A program made the translations under genes and the position numbers. A stretch of 64,000 nucleotides of DNA from Pseudomonas furukawaii (GTDB lineage: Bacteria; Pseudomonadota; Gammaproteobacteria; Pseudomonadales; Pseudomonadaceae): the NCBI RefSeq assembly GCF_002355475.1, contig NZ_AP014862.1, forward strand, positions 2,480,001-2,544,000, given 5' to 3'. Of this stretch, positions 60,207 through 64,000 are shown piece by piece. The notes beneath the pieces are model-generated. The model searched no databases and had not been told where the DNA came from. It worked only from the letters and a program-made list of their open reading frames with translations. Position 1 is the stretch's first letter, and the number at the start of each line of letters is the position of its first letter.

Positions 60207-61334
60207 GTGAAGTGGGACATTTTCTGCAACGTCGTCGACAACTACGGCGATATCGGCGTGACCTGGCGCCTGGCTCGGCAACTGGTGGCCGAGCATGGCC
60301 AGGACGTGCGTCTCTGGGTGGACGAGCCGGCGGTGTTCGCGCCGCTCTGCCCAGGGGCGGATCCACTTGCCGAGTGCCAGTGGCAGCGTGGCGTGGAAGT
60401 TCGCCACTGGCGTCGGGACTGGCCGCCGGTGGAGGTCGCCGACGTGGTGGTGGAGGCCTTCGCCTGCCAGTTGCCGGCCCTCTATCTGCAGGCGATGGCG
60501 ACCCGCTCGCCGGCGCCGCGCTGGTTGAACCTGGAGTACCTGAGCGCGGAGGACTGGATCACCGGTTGCCACGGCTTGCCATCCTTCCAGCCCAATGGCC
60601 TGCAGAAGGCGTTCTACTTCCCCGGTTTCGTCGCGGGGGCCGGCGGTGTGTTGCGGGAGAGCGGCCTGATGGAGCGTCGCGACGCCTTTCAGGGCGATGC
60701 CGGGGCGCGTCGCGCCTTCCTCGCGGGCCTCGGGGTGATGCCGGAGCCGGATGCACTGCTGGTGTCCCTGTTCGCCTATGAGAACGCCGCCCTGGCCGGC
60801 TGGCTCGATGCACTGGAGGCCGGATCGAGGCCGGTGCACCTGCTGGTGCCGGTGGGGCGGGTGCTGGGGGATGTGGGGCGCTGGCTGGGGCGGGAAGACC
60901 TGGCGGCGGGTGAGGGATTCCGCCGGGGCAACCTGGCGATCCAGGTGCTGCCGTTCGTCAGCCAGGAGGACTATGACCGCCTGCTCTGGTGCTGCGACTT
61001 CAACGCCATTCGTGGCGAGGACTCCTTCGTTCGCGCCCAGTGGGCCGGCCGGCCGTTTCTCTGGCACATCTACCAGCAGGAGGAGGGCGCCCATTGGGAC
61101 AAGCTGGAAGCCTTCCTCGCGCTCTATTGCCGGGGGTTGTCCCCCGAGGCGGCGGAGGCGCTGGCGCTCGGCTGGCGGGCCTGGAACCGGGGCGACGGGA
61201 TGGGCGAGGCCTGGAATGGCCTGTTAGGCTGTTGGCTCGAGTTGCAGGCCCATGCGTCAGCCTGGTGCCGCGAGCAGGCCCGATTGACCGATCTCGCGAC
61301 AGGTCTGGTGCAGTTTTGTACAAAACCGCTATGA
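60207..61334 (+). CDS. earP: EF-P arginine rhamnosyltransferase
   Basis: The 375-residue GT-B glycosyltransferase has the EarP hallmark N terminus [26 protein letters not shown], where D11 and D15 correspond to the conserved pair near the acceptor arginine, and the nucleotide-sugar part [51 protein letters not shown]. It transfers rhamnose from dTDP-rhamnose to arginine 32 of EF-P, which is encoded 43 bases downstream. This pairing is diagnostic for the EarP type of EF-P activation used by Pseudomonas. Confidence 0.96.
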   Translation: MKWDIFCNVVDNYGDIGVTWRLARQLVAEHGQDVRLWVDEPAVFAPLCPGADPLAECQWQRGVEVRHWRRDWPPVEVADVVVEAFACQLPALYLQAMATRSPAPRWLNLEYLSAEDWITGCHGLPSFQPNGLQKAFYFPGFVAGAGGVLRESGLMERRDAFQGDAGARRAFLAGLGVMPEPDALLVSLFAYENAALAGWLDALEAGSRPVHLLVPVGRVLGDVGRWLGREDLAAGEGFRRGNLAIQVLPFVSQEDYDRLLWCCDFNAIRGEDSFVRAQWAGRPFLWHIYQQEEGAHWDKLEAFLALYCRGLSPEAAEALALGWRAWNRGDGMGEAWNGLLGCWLELQAHASAWCREQARLTDLATGLVQFCTKPL

Positions 61335-61377
61335 TACGCGGCCTGTTTTTTGTCACCCATCCACATCGGATATTCGT

Positions 61378-61944
61378 ATGAAAACCGCTCAAGAGTTCCG
61401 CGCCGGCCAAGTCGCCAACATCAATGGCGCTCCCTGGGTCATCCAAAAGGCCGAATTCAACAAGTCCGGCCGTAACAGCGCCGTCGTCAAGATGAAGCTG
61501 AAGAACCTGCTGACCGGCGCCGGCACCGAGACCGTGTTCAAGGCCGACGACAAGCTGGAGCCGATCATCCTTGAACGCAAGGAAGTGACCTACTCCTACT
61601 TCGCCGATCCGCTGTACGTGTTCATGGACACCGAGTTCAACCAGTACGAGATCGAGAAGGCCGACCTGGAAGGCGTCATGGCCTTCATCGAAGACGGCAT
61701 GACCGACGTCTGCGAAGCCGTGTTCTACAACGATCGCGTGATCTCCGTCGAACTGCCGACCACCATCGTTCGCGAAATCGCCTACACCGAGCCGTCCGTT
61801 CGTGGCGACACTTCCGGCAAGGTGATGAAGACCGCTCGTCTGCACAACGGCTCCGAGCTGCAGGTTTCCGCCTTCTGCGAAATCGGCGACTCCATCGAGA
61901 TCGATACCCGCACCGGCGAGTACAAGTCCCGCGTGAAGGCCTGA
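61378..61944 (+). CDS. efp: Translation elongation factor P, arginine-32 type
   Basis: The 188-residue protein is full-length EF-P with KOW-like domain I and two OB domains. The loop tip [12 protein letters not shown] has arginine at position 32, the residue rhamnosylated by EarP, instead of lysine. It relieves ribosome stalling at polyproline. A TATGAT -10-like box at 61330-61335 overlaps the earP stop, so efp can have its own promoter. Codon use is that of a highly expressed gene. Confidence 0.97.
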   Translation: MKTAQEFRAGQVANINGAPWVIQKAEFNKSGRNSAVVKMKLKNLLTGAGTETVFKADDKLEPIILERKEVTYSYFADPLYVFMDTEFNQYEIEKADLEGVMAFIEDGMTDVCEAVFYNDRVISVELPTTIVREIAYTEPSVRGDTSGKVMKTARLHNGSELQVSAFCEIGDSIEIDTRTGEYKSRVKA

Positions 61945-61964
61945 TCCTTCTTTCGCGAGACCTG

Positions 61965-61995
61965 AAAAAGCCCCGGCAGATGCCGGGGCTTTTTT
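61965..61995. terminator. Bidirectional intrinsic terminator after efp
   Basis: AAAAAGCCCCGGCA-GA-TGCCGGGGCTTTTTT: a perfect GC-rich stem with A-run before and T-run after, serving efp and the convergent hydrolase gene. Confidence 0.93.
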
Positions 61996-62007
61996 GTTTC
62001 CGCCGTC

Positions 62008-63027
62008 TTACTTCAGGTGATCTTTCAGCGCCTCGCCAGCCTGTTGCATGGCGGCGCGGGTGCCCGGGACCTTGGCCAGGACGTTGAGCAGGCCGAAGTC
62101 GTGGATCATGCCGTTGTAACGAACGGCGGTCACCTCGACGCCAGCGGCGTCCAGTTTGCGAGCGTAGGACTCGCCCTCGTCACGCAGCACGTCGAACTCG
62201 GCGGTCTGCACCAGCGCCGGCGGCAGGCCCTTCAGCTGCTCGGTGGTGGCCTGCAGCGGCGCGGCGTAGATCTCGGCGCGCTGGCGCGGGTCGGTGGTGT
62301 AGCTGTCCCAGAACCACTTCATCATGTTGCGGGTCAGGAAGTGGCCGTCCTCGAACTGGTTGTAGGACGCGTTGTTGAAGTTCGCGTCGGTCACCGGCCA
62401 GAGCAGCGCCTGGAAGCGGATCTTCGGCGTGCCCTTGTCCTTGGCCATCAGGCTGACCACTGCGGCCATGTTGCCGCCGACGCTGTTGCCCGCGACCGCC
62501 AGGCGCGTTCCGTCGACGCCGATCTCCTTGCCATGCTCGGCCACCCACTTGGTGGCGGCGTAGGCCTGGTTGATGGCCGTCGGGTACCGGGCTTCGGGGG
62601 AGGGTGTGTAGTCGACGTAGACCGCCACGGCTCCGGAGTTGGCCACCAGGTCGCGGATCAGGCGCTCGTGGGTGGGGAAGTCGCCCAGCACCCAGCCGCC
62701 GCCGTGGAAGAACATGAACACCGGCAGGGTGCCCTTGACGCCGGCGGGGCGAACGATGGTCAGGTCGATCGGCTGGCCGTCGGCCTGGATGCGTTTCTGG
62801 CTCACCTCGGCCTTGGGCAGTTCCAGTTTCACGCTGGCCTGGGCACCGCTCAGTACCGCACGGGCGTCCTTCGGCGACAGGGTTTCCAGGGGCTTGCCAC
62901 CACCAGCGGCGAGGGCTTCCAGGAAGGCCTGGGTGTTGTGTTCCACGCCCGGGCTGCCGGCGGCGAAGGCGTGGCCGACGGAGAGTGCGAGCAGGCTGCT
63001 GGTGACAAGGGTGCTGATCGATTTCAT
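62008..63027 (-). CDS. Exported alpha/beta hydrolase of the HSL (lipase/esterase) family
   Basis: The 339-residue protein has a signal peptide (MKSISTLVTSSLLALSVGHAFAAG). The HSL oxyanion motif is HGGGW (FMFFHGGGWVLGDFPTHERL), the nucleophile lies in AVAGNSVGGNMAAV, and the acid and histidine in AEFDVLRDEGESYA and MIHDFGLL. It is likely a periplasmic or secreted short-chain esterase. In P. aeruginosa the position between efp and the OhrR gene holds ohr (organic hydroperoxide reductase); here this esterase takes that position and shares operator-like motifs with the MarR gene. Confidence 0.9.
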   Translation of the reverse strand: MKSISTLVTSSLLALSVGHAFAAGSPGVEHNTQAFLEALAAGGGKPLETLSPKDARAVLSGAQASVKLELPKAEVSQKRIQADGQPIDLTIVRPAGVKGTLPVFMFFHGGGWVLGDFPTHERLIRDLVANSGAVAVYVDYTPSPEARYPTAINQAYAATKWVAEHGKEIGVDGTRLAVAGNSVGGNMAAVVSLMAKDKGTPKIRFQALLWPVTDANFNNASYNQFEDGHFLTRNMMKWFWDSYTTDPRQRAEIYAAPLQATTEQLKGLPPALVQTAEFDVLRDEGESYARKLDAAGVEVTAVRYNGMIHDFGLLNVLAKVPGTRAAMQQAGEALKDHLK

Positions 63028-63061
63028 GGCGTATTCCTCGGCTTGGTTTGCTGGCTAAAAA

Positions 63062-63120
63062 CTTGCGCGCTAAGTAAGTGCGTGAGATGAAAATTAGCGG
63101 TGTTTTATTTTGTGCGCAAG
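63062..63120. promoter_or_regulatory. MarR/OhrR-type operator candidates before the hydrolase gene
   Basis: CTTGCGCGCTAA (63062-63073) and TTGTGCGCAAG (63110-63120) lie 35-95 bases upstream of the hydrolase start in an AT-rich stretch. The first is the reverse complement of TTAGCGCGCAAG found before the MarR gene. Confidence 0.65.
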
Positions 63121-63173
63121 ATAATTATTGGATGTTTTTGGAATAAAGGCCCGCTGACGTTGGAATAAGGCCG

Positions 63174-63620
63174 TCAGACGGCCTTGTCCAGGTTCCCGCG
63201 CAGGGCGACGAGTTCGTCGCGAAGTCTGCCCAGTTGCTCCGGGGCGAGTTCGGTGGCGGCGAGGATGCAGGCGGGGACGGTCTTGGCCCGCTCATGAAGG
63301 GCGCGCCCTTGCTCGGTGAGGCGCAGTTCCACCACGCGTTCGTCCTTGGCGCTGCGGGTGCGGGTGATCAGGCCTTCCGCTTCCAGGCGCTTGAGCAGCG
63401 GGGTGAGCGAGCCGGGGTCGGTCAGCAGGCGGCTGCTGATCTCGCCCACGGTGATACCGTCGCCCTCCCAGAGCACCATCATCGCCAGGTACTGCGGGTA
63501 GGTCAGGCCGAGCTCCTGGAGCAGCGGCTTGTAGACCTTGGTCATCAGCAGGGAGGTGGAATAGAGGGCGAAGCAGAGCTGGTTGTCCAGCATCAGCTCC
63601 TTGCAGGGTTGGATGGACAT
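63174..63620 (-). CDS. MarR-family regulator, OhrR/OspR type
   Basis: The 148-residue regulator has the conserved peroxide-sensing cysteine in [24 protein letters not shown] (C16) and a winged helix ([64 protein letters not shown]). OhrR proteins release DNA when this cysteine is oxidised by organic hydroperoxides. It lies just upstream of the esterase on the same strand, with a 146-base gap carrying operator-like motifs, so it probably represses the esterase as well as itself. Confidence 0.88.
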   Translation of the reverse strand: MSIQPCKELMLDNQLCFALYSTSLLMTKVYKPLLQELGLTYPQYLAMMVLWEGDGITVGEISSRLLTDPGSLTPLLKRLEAEGLITRTRSAKDERVVELRLTEQGRALHERAKTVPACILAATELAPEQLGRLRDELVALRGNLDKAV

Positions 63621-63653
63621 GGCGGATCTCCGGAGGCGTTGGATGGGTCTAAT

Positions 63654-63665
63654 TTAGCGCGCAAG
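63654..63665. promoter_or_regulatory. Operator candidate before the MarR gene
   Basis: TTAGCGCGCAAG lies 34 bases upstream of the MarR start and matches, in inverted orientation, CTTGCGCGCTAA at 63062-63073. The repetition at both promoters supports shared autoregulation. Confidence 0.65.
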
Positions 63666-63716
63666 CCTTTCGCGGGCAAAATTAATCCCGCGAAGGGCGC
63701 TGAGAGCCCGCGTCCA

Positions 63717-64000
63717 TCAGGCACGCCCCAGGTCGGACAGGGCCAGGTCCCAGGGTGGTACCGGACCGAAGCGGTTCCTGAGGAACTCCAGCAGCAGCCG
63801 GCTGCGTGAGCTGGCTTCGCCTTCCAGACGCAACGCATAGATGCCACTGGGCTCGGGTGCGGGCAGGCCCCCCTCGCAGAACAATGGCACCAGTTCGCCC
63901 CGAACCAGGTACTCGCTGATGAGCCAGGTGGGCAGATGGGCGATGCCCAGCCCGCCCAGGGCGCTGAAGAGCAGCGCCTCCGCGTTGTTGGCGGTCATGC
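63717..64000 (-). CDS. LysR-family regulator, C-terminal part (partial)
   Basis: The frame is open from the window edge to a stop at 63717. The visible 94 residues (NNAEALLFSALGGLGIAHLPTWLISEYLVRGELVPLFCEGGLPAPEPSGIYALRLEGEASSRSRLLLEFLRNRFGPVPPW) are the last part of a LysR effector domain, where G.GIA.LP..L....V..GEL is the family signature. The DNA-binding half lies outside the window. Confidence 0.82.
   Translation of the reverse strand, partial: MTANNAEALLFSALGGLGIAHLPTWLISEYLVRGELVPLFCEGGLPAPEPSGIYALRLEGEASSRSRLLLEFLRNRFGPVPPWDLALSDLGRA

Overview
The window is high-GC Pseudomonas chromosome. The evidence is gene content and synteny: a complete liuRABCDE leucine/isovalerate operon, the dhcAB/atoB ketone-body genes beside it, EarP next to an EF-P carrying arginine at position 32, and many Pseudomonas-type REP palindromes built on GTAGGAGCGAGCTTGCTCGCG. 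It looks like an environmental species related to P. aeruginosa or P. putida with large aromatic/amine catabolic capacity. No rRNA, tRNA or CRISPR array was seen.

Layout. 1-6.2 kb: the end of a glutathione S-transferase, a YadG/YadH-type ABC exporter and a two-gene RND efflux pump without an outer-membrane channel. 6.2-16.9 kb: housekeeping and transport genes (glycolipid-binding protein, YjbR protein, MFS, LysR/azoreductase pair, YbiT, parvulin, PilT/PilU-type ATPase, NCS2 permease, DJ-1/PfpI protein). 17-32 kb: acetoacetyl-CoA synthetase, LysR regulator, dhcAB, atoB, then liuE-D-C-B-A-R. Together these take leucine/isovalerate-derived acyl-CoA to HMG-CoA, acetoacetate and acetyl-CoA. A foreign-looking, frameshifted ABC transporter gene bounded by two direct REP-containing repeats interrupts this region between atoB and liuE.

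32-39 kb: a sigma-54-type activator followed by an ABC transporter, a short subtilisin-like protease and an FAD monooxygenase. This trio matches QhpF/QhpE/QhpG, the maturation factors of quinohemoprotein amine dehydrogenase, but the structural genes and the radical-SAM enzyme QhpD are not in the window. A PP2C-like phosphatase and an acetyltransferase follow. 39.7-44.4 kb: an accessory island containing two near-identical BRO-N genes, each preceded by a large leader predicted to be a structured RNA. Between them lie low-GC genes of unknown function, a gene remnant and an IS110-family element inserted in a REP, whose putative bridge RNA guides can be read from the sequence.

44.5-50.4 kb: a split transketolase, an MFS transporter, an SDR dehydrogenase and a divergent LysR regulator (probably a catabolic module), then a HAD hydrolase. 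50.6-55 kb: two small exported proteins and an aromatic-amine dehydrogenase (TTQ) cluster, cytochrome c-aauA-aauD-aauE-aauB. 55-60 kb: an HlyD/RbbA/YhhJ-type ABC exporter. 60-64 kb: earP, efp, an alpha/beta hydrolase, an OhrR-like MarR regulator with shared operator-like motifs, and a partial LysR gene.

The strongest lead for something undescribed is the BRO-N leader. In each copy a 7-8 nt word occurs as complement, word, complement. The last complement overlaps the Shine-Dalgarno sequence, and all three segments differ together between the two copies while the protein is about 98% identical.
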